DNA of 64,000 nt from Ureibacillus thermosphaericus. GTDB lineage: Bacteria > Bacillota > Bacilli > Bacillales_A > Planococcaceae. The position numbers and the translations under genes were made by a program. This document shows positions 56,947-64,000 of this stretch, piece by piece (the first letter of the stretch is position 1; each line of letters opens with the position of its first letter). The stretch spans positions 39,875 through 103,874 of the forward strand of contig NZ_JAAXPW010000006.1 of assembly GCF_012396605.1 (NCBI RefSeq). The letters are read 5' to 3'. The notes under the pieces are model-generated. The model was given only the letters and a program-made list of their open reading frames with translations. It searched no databases and was not told the DNA's origin.

Positions 56947-57543
56947 TTAAGAAAGAACTCCCCATTCTTTCAATATATGCTCTAATTGTTTTCGCGTCTC
57001 TTCAATTGTTCCATTATTATTTATAACCGCATCGGCTCCTTGTTCCTTCACTGCTAATGGCAGCTGAGAACGAATGCGGGCTTTTGCATCTTCCGCAGTT
57101 AATTGATTTCTTTTCATTAATCTTTCCAATTGTACATCTTCCGATACCGTCACGACTAAAATTTTATCAACAAAATGTTGAAGTTTACTTTCAAATAATA
57201 ATGGAATGTCCATAATGACGGTTTTTTCACCATTAGCGATATATTCATCCCGCTGTCGCAACATTTCTTTCCGAATAGCAGGATGAATAATGCCATTTAA
57301 CGTTTGACGTTTTTCTTCATCATTGAAGATAATGGATCCTAGCTTTTGCCTATTTAATTCTCCCGTCTCTGTTAGTACCTCTTCTCCAAAAGCTTCAACA
57401 ATTCTCTTTAACGTTTCGCTGCCAGGTTCCACTACGAGACGAGCCACCACATCTGCATCAACTATTGGCAATCCATATTCTTTTAACATGTTGCTTACTG
57501 TACTTTTTCCACTTGCGATACTTCCAGTTAAACCAATAATCAT
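56947..57543 (-). CDS. coaE: Dephospho-CoA kinase
   Basis: Last step of coenzyme A synthesis. P-loop GLTGSIASGKSTVS, IVDADVVAR and a C-terminal lid region (MKRNQLTAEDAKARI). The ATG at 57543 has AAAGGGTG upstream and gives 198 residues; three extra codons upstream are unlikely. It follows mutM by 13 bases, part of polA-mutM-coaE. Confidence 0.95.
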   Translation of the reverse strand: MIIGLTGSIASGKSTVSNMLKEYGLPIVDADVVARLVVEPGSETLKRIVEAFGEEVLTETGELNRQKLGSIIFNDEEKRQTLNGIIHPAIRKEMLRQRDEYIANGEKTVIMDIPLLFESKLQHFVDKILVVTVSEDVQLERLMKRNQLTAEDAKARIRSQLPLAVKEQGADAVINNNGTIEETRKQLEHILKEWGVLS

Positions 57544-57556
57544 ATATAACACCCTT

Positions 57557-58429
57557 TTAACGTTGACATTTTGGACAATAAACGCTTGTTCTTCCTCCGA
57601 TAATCATCGATTTCGTACTTGCATTACATGCTGGACAAACCTTTTTACCATACATTTTCAATCGATGCTGCATCCCGCCTGCTTCGCCATTGATATTGCG
57701 ATAATCAGAGATTGTTGAGCCTCCCCTTTCAATACTTTCAAGTAAAATTTTCTGAATCTCTTCAAATAATGCGATTTTCCGCATTATACTGATTCGCCCA
57801 GCCTTTCTCGCAGGATGTATGCCTACTCGAAAAAGCGCTTCCGTTGCATAAATATTGCCGCAGCCGGAAATCACTTGCCCATCCATAATGACTTCCTTTA
57901 TCGGTTTGTTTTTATATTTAGTAAGCTCACATTTTTCTAAAAAGTAGTTTAATGCAATTTCATCAAAAGGTTCAGGAGCCATTTGTAAAAGAGGTGGGTG
58001 CTCATCAATTGTATTTAGCAATCTCAATTCGCCAAATCTACGAATATCTGAAAATATGAGCAACTCACCAGTAGATAGTTGAAATGTGGCATGAATATGA
58101 TTTCGAAACTTTTCTTCTAAAATTTCATTTTCGTTCTGAACAATAAACCAAGCACCAGTCATTCCTAAATGATTAACGAAAAGATATGGTGTATTATTTT
58201 TTTCTAAATCAATAAAGATATATTTGGCGCGGCGAAGCACCTTTTTGATTGTCATGCCGCGCATCTGTTCTTCAAATTCCCTTGGCTCCATATTTTTCAC
58301 TATGCATTGTTTTCCTTGTTGATGAGCATCACAAACCGTTTTAGATAGGGCAACTTCTAAAATTGTCTTACCTTCTATTTTCGGGGATAGCGCCCGAACA
58401 ACACCTTCCACTTCTGGTAATTCAGGCAT
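57557..58429 (-). CDS. mutM: Formamidopyrimidine-DNA glycosylase
   Basis: Removes 8-oxoguanine and related lesions. Catalytic N terminus PELPEVE (Pro and Glu), helix-two-turn-helix with QVISGCGNIYATEALF, and a C-terminal zinc finger CPACNAS...VYCPKCQR. 290 residues. AAGGAAGTG precedes the ATG; 15 bases after polA. Confidence 0.97.
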   Translation of the reverse strand: MPELPEVEGVVRALSPKIEGKTILEVALSKTVCDAHQQGKQCIVKNMEPREFEEQMRGMTIKKVLRRAKYIFIDLEKNNTPYLFVNHLGMTGAWFIVQNENEILEEKFRNHIHATFQLSTGELLIFSDIRRFGELRLLNTIDEHPPLLQMAPEPFDEIALNYFLEKCELTKYKNKPIKEVIMDGQVISGCGNIYATEALFRVGIHPARKAGRISIMRKIALFEEIQKILLESIERGGSTISDYRNINGEAGGMQHRLKMYGKKVCPACNASTKSMIIGGRTSVYCPKCQR

Positions 58430-58444
58430 GTCTTCACTTCCTTA

Positions 58445-61072
58445 TTATTTTGCATCGTACCATGTTTCACCATAAGAGATGTCCACTTTTAATGGCACAT
58501 CAAGTAAAATGGCACTTTCCATCACTTCTGGTACAATTTTTTCTAACTTTTCTATTTCTTCTTTCGGTGCTTCAAAAATCAATTCATCATGTACTTGCAA
58601 AAGCAGTTTCGCTTGTAATCCTTCTGAATTCAATCTTGCATCAATATCAAGCATCGCCTTTTTAATGATATCTGCCGCACTACCTTGAATTGGCGTATTC
58701 ATTGCTGTGCGCTCTGCAAAACTTCTTAAATTAAAGTTTTTGCTCGTAATATCAGGTAAATAACGTCGGCGGTTTAAGATCGTTGTTACATAACCTTTCA
58801 ATTTTGCTTCTTGCACGATGTTATCCATATATTCTTTTACCCCTGGAAAACTTTCAAAATACTTTTCGATAAATTCTCCAGCTTCTTTTCTTGAAATATC
58901 GAGGTTTTGGGATAGTCCATAATCGCTGATTCCATAAATAATTCCGAAGTTAACCGCTTTTGCCGCTCTTCGCATATTAGAAGTAACGTCGTCTTGGGAT
59001 ACATGAAATACTTCCATTGCTGTTCGTGTGTGAATATCCATCCCTTGATTGAAAGCTTCCACTAAATTTTTATCCTTCGACATATGTGCAAGCACGCGCA
59101 ATTCAATTTGTGAGTAATCGGCGCTAAATAGCAGCCATCCATCATGGGAAGGTACGAATGCTTTCCGTATTTTTCTTCCCTCTTCTAAACGAATCGGTAT
59201 GTTTTGCAAGTTCGGATCTGTAGAAGAAAGCCTTCCTGTTGATGTTAATGCTTGCATAAAACGAGTATGAACTTTGCTGTCTTTTGGATGAACTTCTTTG
59301 ATTAATCCTTCAATATAAGTGGATTGTAATTTCGCAAGAGTTCTATATTCTAAAATCAACTGAACAATTTGATGTTCCGACTTTAGTTTTTCAAGTACAT
59401 CCGCTGCCGTGGAGTAACCTGTTTTCGTTTTCTTTATGACCGGCAATCCTAATTTTTCGAATAAAATTACTCCCAACTGCTTTGGTGAATTAATATTAAA
59501 TGTTTCACCAGCCAACTCATAAATTTCTGTTTCAAGCTTCGCGATTTTATCTTCTAATTCTTGTCCCATAGTTTCAAGGGTAGAAATATTAACTTTAATT
59601 CCTTCGCTTTCCATCTTTCCTAAAATAACAGCCAAAGGTAATTCTAAATCATGGTACAAATCAAACTGTTCATTTTCTTTTAACTTATTTGATACCCGTT
59701 CCTTACAGCTCCAAATCGCAAATGCTTTTCGGCAAACATGTTCAGCAAGAACTTCTTCACTTGGTAATGCCCATTTTGCCCCTTTTCCGTAAACAGCTTC
59801 GTTGGAACGCACATCTGTATAGCCAAATTCCTTTGCCAATGTGGCTACATCATCACCTGAAATGGCAGGATTGACAATATAAGATGCAAGTAGCAAGTCG
59901 AATTCCACGCCTCGCAAATTGATGCCATGACGTTTTAATATACATTGCGCAGCTTTTAAATCCGACATATATTTTTTCTTCGTTTCATCTTCAAAGTAAG
60001 ATTTTAATCTTTCGCTCTTTTGCAAAACTTCTGTTGGAACGAAAAAGGTATTTGAACCATCTGTAAAGCCAAAACCTAATATATTACATGTATGATAATG
60101 CTCATTTTCCAGCTCAACATGAACAGCCATCGTATCAGTAAAAAGATCTTCCGCAATTTCACGAACGATTTTAAATGAAAGGGTAGCTGTTTCTTTTTCT
60201 TCAATTTCAAAATCTGATTTTTCGATTAACGATTTAAATTGTAACTCTTTCCATACTTCAAGAACCGCTTCCTGATCTGGACCTGGATAATTTAAATCAT
60301 TAAGAGAAATTTCAATTGGTGCATTTGTATTAATTGTCGCCAATTGTTTGCTCATTTTCGCTTGCTCTTCATTTGCGATAAGCTTTTCTTTCATTTTTGA
60401 TTGTTTCATTTCATCGATTTGTTCATATAAATTTTCGATTGTTCCATATTCCTTTAACAATTTAATAGCCGTCTTTTCTCCAATGCCAGGAACTCCCGGA
60501 ATATTATCAGATGCATCTCCCATAAGACCTTTCATATCGATAATTTGTATTGGAGATAGTCCATATTTTTCCTGAATATGTTCTGGTGTATATTGTTCAA
60601 TATCTGTCATTCCTTTTCGAGTAACATAAACTTTTACTTTCTCTGTAGCGAGTTGTGTTAAGTCCTTATCACCCGAAACAATGACAACATCGATGTTTTC
60701 CTTTTCCGCTTGTCGAGCTAGCGTACCAATGATGTCATCGGCTTCATACATTTCTAGTTCGTATCTTTTGATGCGATAAGCGTCAATTAACTTTTGTAAA
60801 TACGGAAATTGTTCAGATAATTCCGGCGGCGTTTTTTGACGCCCGCCTTTATATTCTTCAAAAGTTTGATGGCGGAACGTCGTTTTTCCAGCATCAAATG
60901 CAACGAGCATCTTCGTCGGTTGTTCTTCTTCTAAAATTTTTTGAAGCATCGTTGTAAAGCCATAAACCGCATTTGTATGAATCCCATTATCATTCGATAA
61001 TAGGGGTAATGCAAAAAATGCTCGGTAGGCTAAACTATTTCCATCTAGTAATAATAATTTCTCTTTCCCCAC
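58445..61072 (-). CDS. polA: DNA polymerase I
   Basis: Repair and Okazaki-fragment polymerase. The 5' nuclease domain (LLLDGNSLAYRAFFALP, MYEADDIIGTLA, SGDKDLTQL, GIGEKTAIKLL) is followed by a 3'-5' exonuclease-like domain in which the metal residues are missing: the DxE position reads HVELENEHY. The family A polymerase then follows (FSADYSQIELRVLAHMS, RRAAKAVNFGIIYGISDYGLS, LQVHDELIFEAP). 875 residues. As in other Bacillus PolA, proofreading is probably absent. Start is GTG with AAGGAGTG upstream. Confidence 0.97.
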   Translation of the reverse strand: MGKEKLLLLDGNSLAYRAFFALPLLSNDNGIHTNAVYGFTTMLQKILEEEQPTKMLVAFDAGKTTFRHQTFEEYKGGRQKTPPELSEQFPYLQKLIDAYRIKRYELEMYEADDIIGTLARQAEKENIDVVIVSGDKDLTQLATEKVKVYVTRKGMTDIEQYTPEHIQEKYGLSPIQIIDMKGLMGDASDNIPGVPGIGEKTAIKLLKEYGTIENLYEQIDEMKQSKMKEKLIANEEQAKMSKQLATINTNAPIEISLNDLNYPGPDQEAVLEVWKELQFKSLIEKSDFEIEEKETATLSFKIVREIAEDLFTDTMAVHVELENEHYHTCNILGFGFTDGSNTFFVPTEVLQKSERLKSYFEDETKKKYMSDLKAAQCILKRHGINLRGVEFDLLLASYIVNPAISGDDVATLAKEFGYTDVRSNEAVYGKGAKWALPSEEVLAEHVCRKAFAIWSCKERVSNKLKENEQFDLYHDLELPLAVILGKMESEGIKVNISTLETMGQELEDKIAKLETEIYELAGETFNINSPKQLGVILFEKLGLPVIKKTKTGYSTAADVLEKLKSEHQIVQLILEYRTLAKLQSTYIEGLIKEVHPKDSKVHTRFMQALTSTGRLSSTDPNLQNIPIRLEEGRKIRKAFVPSHDGWLLFSADYSQIELRVLAHMSKDKNLVEAFNQGMDIHTRTAMEVFHVSQDDVTSNMRRAAKAVNFGIIYGISDYGLSQNLDISRKEAGEFIEKYFESFPGVKEYMDNIVQEAKLKGYVTTILNRRRYLPDITSKNFNLRSFAERTAMNTPIQGSAADIIKKAMLDIDARLNSEGLQAKLLLQVHDELIFEAPKEEIEKLEKIVPEVMESAILLDVPLKVDISYGETWYDAK

Positions 61073-61135
61073 TCATTTGCACTCCTTCAACGTATAAATC
61101 ATCTTCCATTACTTTTACACAGTTAATCCCATTAT

Positions 61136-61174
61136 AAAACACGTATTTGCCGAAATACGACAAATACGTGTTTT
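61136..61174. terminator. Hairpin between polA and upstream membrane gene
   Basis: Perfect 14-bp stem AAAACACGTATTTG with its complement around 11 bases. TTTT runs follow on both strands, longer on the plus strand; on the minus strand it would end the membrane-protein transcript. Confidence 0.65.
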
Positions 61175-61205
61175 TTTCTTAACTTTTATTTAGTTTGCGA
61201 TCATT

Positions 61206-61628
61206 TTAATTCGTTTGATTCATTTCTTCGAAATAAAATATTTCTTCATAAATAACTGTCATGATAAAGGCATTCAAGAAGGCAATCACAAGATAAAGGG
61301 GCATGCCACCTAATTCAGGCTCCATCCAAGAACGGAAAAATACTTCCACAATCCCTACTTGAGTAAAGTAAAAGATCATGCCAACTCCCACTTGCCAGAT
61401 GGAGCGTTTATTATCACGATTGTTAAAACGGAACACTTTCTTAAAACTATTTCGAACATCTTCCGCAATAATGATAGAGAAGATGAAGATAATGATAAAT
61501 AAAACAGGGATATGAAATAATTTAATTTTTAATAAAGCGTAAGGTGTTGAAAAATATAATGCTGTCATACTGCATGCCATCATTACAGCAAGCAATGTGT
61601 TTTGAATCCATTTATTTAAACGGTACAT
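61206..61628 (-). CDS. Membrane protein of unknown function
   Basis: 140 residues with four hydrophobic segments (about 12-30, 38-55, 79-95 and 108-128), a cytoplasmic basic loop (KKVFRFNNRDNKRS) and an acidic end (YEEIFYFEEMNQTN). Not recognised as any family. It lies alone between hflC and polA with its own terminator-like hairpin. GAGGCGAAAGG precedes the ATG. Confidence 0.6.
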   Translation of the reverse strand: MYRLNKWIQNTLLAVMMACSMTALYFSTPYALLKIKLFHIPVLFIIIFIFSIIIAEDVRNSFKKVFRFNNRDNKRSIWQVGVGMIFYFTQVGIVEVFFRSWMEPELGGMPLYLVIAFLNAFIMTVIYEEIFYFEEMNQTN

Positions 61629-61740
61629 CCTTTCGCCTCAATTCTATTATTACTGTATAGTATTATATAATGAGGCTAATAGGTTGATAAAGTTGTAATT
61701 ATTGCTAATACACTCAAAGGAATAAAATTTCCCTAATCCA

Positions 61741-62790
61741 TTATTCATTTAATCCATTTACTAACTCATTATTTTCAATGTAGCCCGATAATATTTTGGC
61801 GTAAGGTGAATCTGAAGGAATAATAATAACTGTATCATCACCAATCGTTTTCTTATAAGTTTCTAATGTCCGATATAATTGATAAAATTCCGGATCTTTT
61901 GAGAAAGCTTCGTTATAGATTCTTGCAGCTTCTGCTTCCCCTTCAGCGATAATCAAAGCAGCTTCTTTTTTGGCTGTCGAAATCATTTCTTGCACTCGTC
62001 GATCGGTATTTGCCACGATACGATTTTTTTCTGCATCCCCTTCAGATAAATACTTTTGAGCGATCGATTCTCGATCAGAAATCATTCGTTTATAAACAGA
62101 CTCTTCGTTTTCCTCTGGTAAGTCAGTACGGCGAATGCGAACGTCTACAACTTCTATTCCATAGTTGTCCGTTTGCAATAATTCGTTTACTTTCGTTGTA
62201 ATTTTTTCTGAAAGGCTGCCCCGATCAGAATTTTCATCATTAATAATATCATCGTAATTGATTTGTCCAAGTTCCGTGCGCAACACCGAATAAATGAACT
62301 CTTCCATGCGCGCTTCTGCATTGACTAAGGATCTCGCATTCGTAATTAAAGATTTTGGATCTGTCACACGCCAAACCGCATAGTTGTCAATAATGATTCG
62401 TTTTTTATCCAACGTATTGATTTCTTCTTCAGACATGTTATGGATCATTAAGTTTTTCGGTAATGTAGTGACACTTTGAATAAATGGAATTTTCATATAA
62501 AGTCCCGGCTGATCCTGATATTTAATGACTTCACCAAATTGGCGAACGACTTTATATTCATTCTCTTTCACAATATATAAATTTGCTAATAAAATTGCAA
62601 TGACTGCTACTATTACGGTAAGTATGATTGCTAGCTTTCCATATTTTTTCGGATTAAATGATGGCTTTTTATTAATGATTTCAACATTTGGAATATGGTT
62701 CGCTTCTTTATTTTTCTTTTCCTTATTTTTCTTTCCAAAAAGGTTGCGGATGAACTTTTCTAAATCCCCGTCATAGTAATTGTTGCTCAT
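61741..62790 (-). CDS. hflC: HflC, SPFH-domain membrane protease modulator
   Basis: 349 residues. A basic Lys-rich cytoplasmic N terminus is followed by one membrane helix (LAIILTVIVAVIAILLANLY), then an SPFH/band-7 domain (VKENEYKVVRQFGEVI, GLYMKIPFIQSV, VVDVRIRRTDLPEE) and a coiled coil. The C-terminal YRTLETYKKTIGDDTVIIIPSDSPYAKIL is typical of HflC. With HflK it forms a large ring around FtsH in other bacteria. Starts inside the hflK stop (4-base overlap). Confidence 0.9.
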   Translation of the reverse strand: MSNNYYDGDLEKFIRNLFGKKNKEKKNKEANHIPNVEIINKKPSFNPKKYGKLAIILTVIVAVIAILLANLYIVKENEYKVVRQFGEVIKYQDQPGLYMKIPFIQSVTTLPKNLMIHNMSEEEINTLDKKRIIIDNYAVWRVTDPKSLITNARSLVNAEARMEEFIYSVLRTELGQINYDDIINDENSDRGSLSEKITTKVNELLQTDNYGIEVVDVRIRRTDLPEENEESVYKRMISDRESIAQKYLSEGDAEKNRIVANTDRRVQEMISTAKKEAALIIAEGEAEAARIYNEAFSKDPEFYQLYRTLETYKKTIGDDTVIIIPSDSPYAKILSGYIENNELVNGLNE

Positions 62791-63755
62791 TGACTACCGC
62801 CTCCTTCTTTACGCTCTTTTTCTGTATTTTGTTGTACAGTTTGAGGTTGTAGCGGCAAATATTTTAATGTTTCTCCGTTATCGTTCATAATGTAAATTTG
62901 CGCACCCGGTAATACTTCCTCTAATGTTTCTAACACAAGTCGTTGGCGTGTAATTTCTCGGTTACCAACATATGCATTATAAAGTTTATTGAAAAGGGCT
63001 ACGTCCCCTTCCGCCTGTTGAATACGTGCTATTTTTTCCCCTTCGGCACGGGAAATGATTGCATCTTTTTCCCCTTGAGCTTCGCTAATTTTTTGGTTTT
63101 CATATTTTTTTGCTTCGTTAATTTTAGTATTTTTCGTTTCGCGGGCATCCGTTACAGCTGTGAAGGCAGCACGAACCTCCGCATTCGGCAATTCGACGTC
63201 TTTTAGTTTCACTGCCAAGATCGTCACGCCGATATCGTAATCTTCCATGACAGATACTAGTAAGTCCCTTGTTTTTTGCTCGATATCTGCACGTCCATCC
63301 GTCAATGCTTCATCAATTGTTGAACTTCCAATAATGGAACGAATCGCACTTGAAGTAGCATGATGTAGAAGCTGTTTAGGGTCTTCGGATTGGAATAAAT
63401 ACTTCACTGGATCAGAAATCTTATATTGTACAACTAAATCGGTGAGCACAATATTTTCATCCCCAGTAATCATTTTCGTTTCGCTATCTTTTGTTACTAT
63501 TTCTCCATCTTTTGTCGTCTTATAACCGAACTGTAAGCTGTATGTTTCTTTCGAAAGAATTTCTACTTTTTGTACTGGCCATGGCAATTTAAAATGCAAA
63601 CCGGCATCTGTAATGGTTTCTGTTGCTTGTCCAAACGTGATAACAACGGCTTGCTCTGATTCATCGACCGTATACCAAGTAGTAAATATCGCAATAATAC
63701 CTATAATTGAAATAATTGCTAGCCCTGTTGTAAGCAACGCTCTTTTTACACTCAT
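62787..63755 (-). CDS. hflK: HflK, SPFH-domain membrane protease modulator
   Basis: 322 residues: a membrane helix near the N terminus (GLAIISIIGIIAIFTTWY), SPFH domain (VDESEQAVVITFGQATETI, GLHFKLPWPVQKVE, TGDENIVLTDLVVQYKI), then coiled coil with SEAQGEKDAIISRAEGEKIARIQQAEGD and a hydrophilic tail. GAGGGAGAG precedes the ATG. Forms an operon with hflC. A SigW-type promoter lies 44 bases upstream, in line with SigW control of other SPFH proteins (FloT) in B. subtilis. Confidence 0.9.
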   Translation of the reverse strand: MSVKRALLTTGLAIISIIGIIAIFTTWYTVDESEQAVVITFGQATETITDAGLHFKLPWPVQKVEILSKETYSLQFGYKTTKDGEIVTKDSETKMITGDENIVLTDLVVQYKISDPVKYLFQSEDPKQLLHHATSSAIRSIIGSSTIDEALTDGRADIEQKTRDLLVSVMEDYDIGVTILAVKLKDVELPNAEVRAAFTAVTDARETKNTKINEAKKYENQKISEAQGEKDAIISRAEGEKIARIQQAEGDVALFNKLYNAYVGNREITRQRLVLETLEEVLPGAQIYIMNDNGETLKYLPLQPQTVQQNTEKERKEGGGSQ

Positions 63756-63798
63756 AATCTCTCCCTCTCTTTCTTTTCTAAAATTACGTTAGCTAATT

Positions 63799-63825
63799 TA
63801 CGTAACATTTACAAATAAAGTTTCA
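63799..63825 (-). promoter_or_regulatory. SigW-type promoter of hflKC
   Basis: On the minus strand TGAAAC, 17 bases, CGTA, the same element and spacing as before ysdB (47545-47571). Leader to the ATG is about 40 bases. Confidence 0.6.
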
Positions 63826-63876
63826 CATAAATGAAAAAAATTAATAAAATTATTGTCTTATTATTAATATAAGTTA

Positions 63877-64000
63877 ATCGAGTAGGAGGGAGCGATTAAC
63901 TCCCGTCCTCTCACACCACCGTACGTACGGTTCCGTATACGGCGGTTCAATTAAGATGATTGACGCAAGTCTTTATAACTTCCGTGAATAGCTGTTCTCT
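63877..64000 (-). mobile_element. 3' end of a group II intron (probably IIC), running off the window
   Basis: On the minus strand a 34-base domain V-like hairpin (about 63916-63949, CCGCCGTATACGG-AACCGTACGTACGGTGG) is followed by GTGTGAGAGG and a domain VI-like stem GGGAG...CTCCC, ending CCTACTCGAT near 63877. This layout is known from bacterial group II introns of the IIC class. A frame ending at 63951 could be the tail of the intron-encoded reverse transcriptase, but too little is visible to say. The 5' part lies beyond the right edge. Confidence 0.75.

Noticed and set aside
58445..61072. Possible defect in PolA because exonuclease metal residues are missing
   Set aside because: Loss of the 3'-5' exonuclease residues is normal for Bacillus-type PolA and is not a mutation specific to this genome.

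Overview
The window looks like core chromosome of an AT-rich, endospore-forming member of the Bacillales. Evidence is gerE, sspI, candidate SigK and SigG promoters, T-box and L-box leaders, an L20-type infC leader, and gene order matching the Bacillus subtilis region from ysnB to polA. An S-layer-homology (SLH) protein, an hflKC pair and a relocated nad cluster make the Lysinibacillus/Ureibacillus/Solibacillus branch (Planococcaceae) more likely than Bacillus proper. That placement is inference.

Layout. Positions 1-650 hold the C-terminal part of a tyrosine integrase facing the 3' end of a tRNA-Arg gene, which is the edge of an integrated element lying off to the left. Positions 830-5460 carry ysnB, a phnA-like gene, rdgB, rph, racE, gerE and a thioesterase. 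Positions 5700-9070 are the sdhCAB operon with a strong promoter, followed by yslB. Positions 9659-11190 hold a lysC homologue under a lysine riboswitch; its kinase motifs are eroded. Then come uvrC, trxA and the fatty-acid degradation block lcfA-fadR-fadB-etfB-etfA with a perfect FadR-type operator. Positions 18960-24480 are zapA-cvpA-polX-mutS2-yshE plus a 26-residue membrane peptide, and rnhC is divergent.

Positions 25700-32700 interrupt the rnhC-pheT neighbourhood known from B. subtilis. This insert holds a nuclease-helicase fusion (DUF2075-like), a LysM-CAP exported protein, small unknown genes, one of them with a forespore-type promoter, an isochorismatase, pgi and galU. Then follow pheST with a Phe T-box, ysgA, nifS divergent from nadBCA, sspI, a MarR regulator divergent from an SLH protein, and argF, whose last codons are repeated just downstream. 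Next are ysdC, a dimeric dUTPase, ysdB with a SigW-type promoter, ysdA, infC-rpmI-rplT with an L20 leader and an AUU start, thrS with a Thr T-box, dnaB-dnaI, nrdR, gapB, coaE, mutM, polA, an unknown membrane protein and hflKC, also with a SigW-type promoter. The right edge cuts into the 3' end of a group II intron on the minus strand.

The main functions are nucleotide and DNA maintenance, translation, fatty-acid oxidation feeding electrons through Etf and succinate dehydrogenase, NAD synthesis, sporulation and envelope stress. The observations most worth a second look are the lysC homologue without its kinase loop, dnaI apparently starting at AUC, the conserved duplicate of the argF tail, the nuclease-helicase gene with an attenuator-like leader containing an L-box fragment, and unannotated small genes with good translation or sporulation signals. 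Gene calls rest on motif recognition and gene order; no database search was run.
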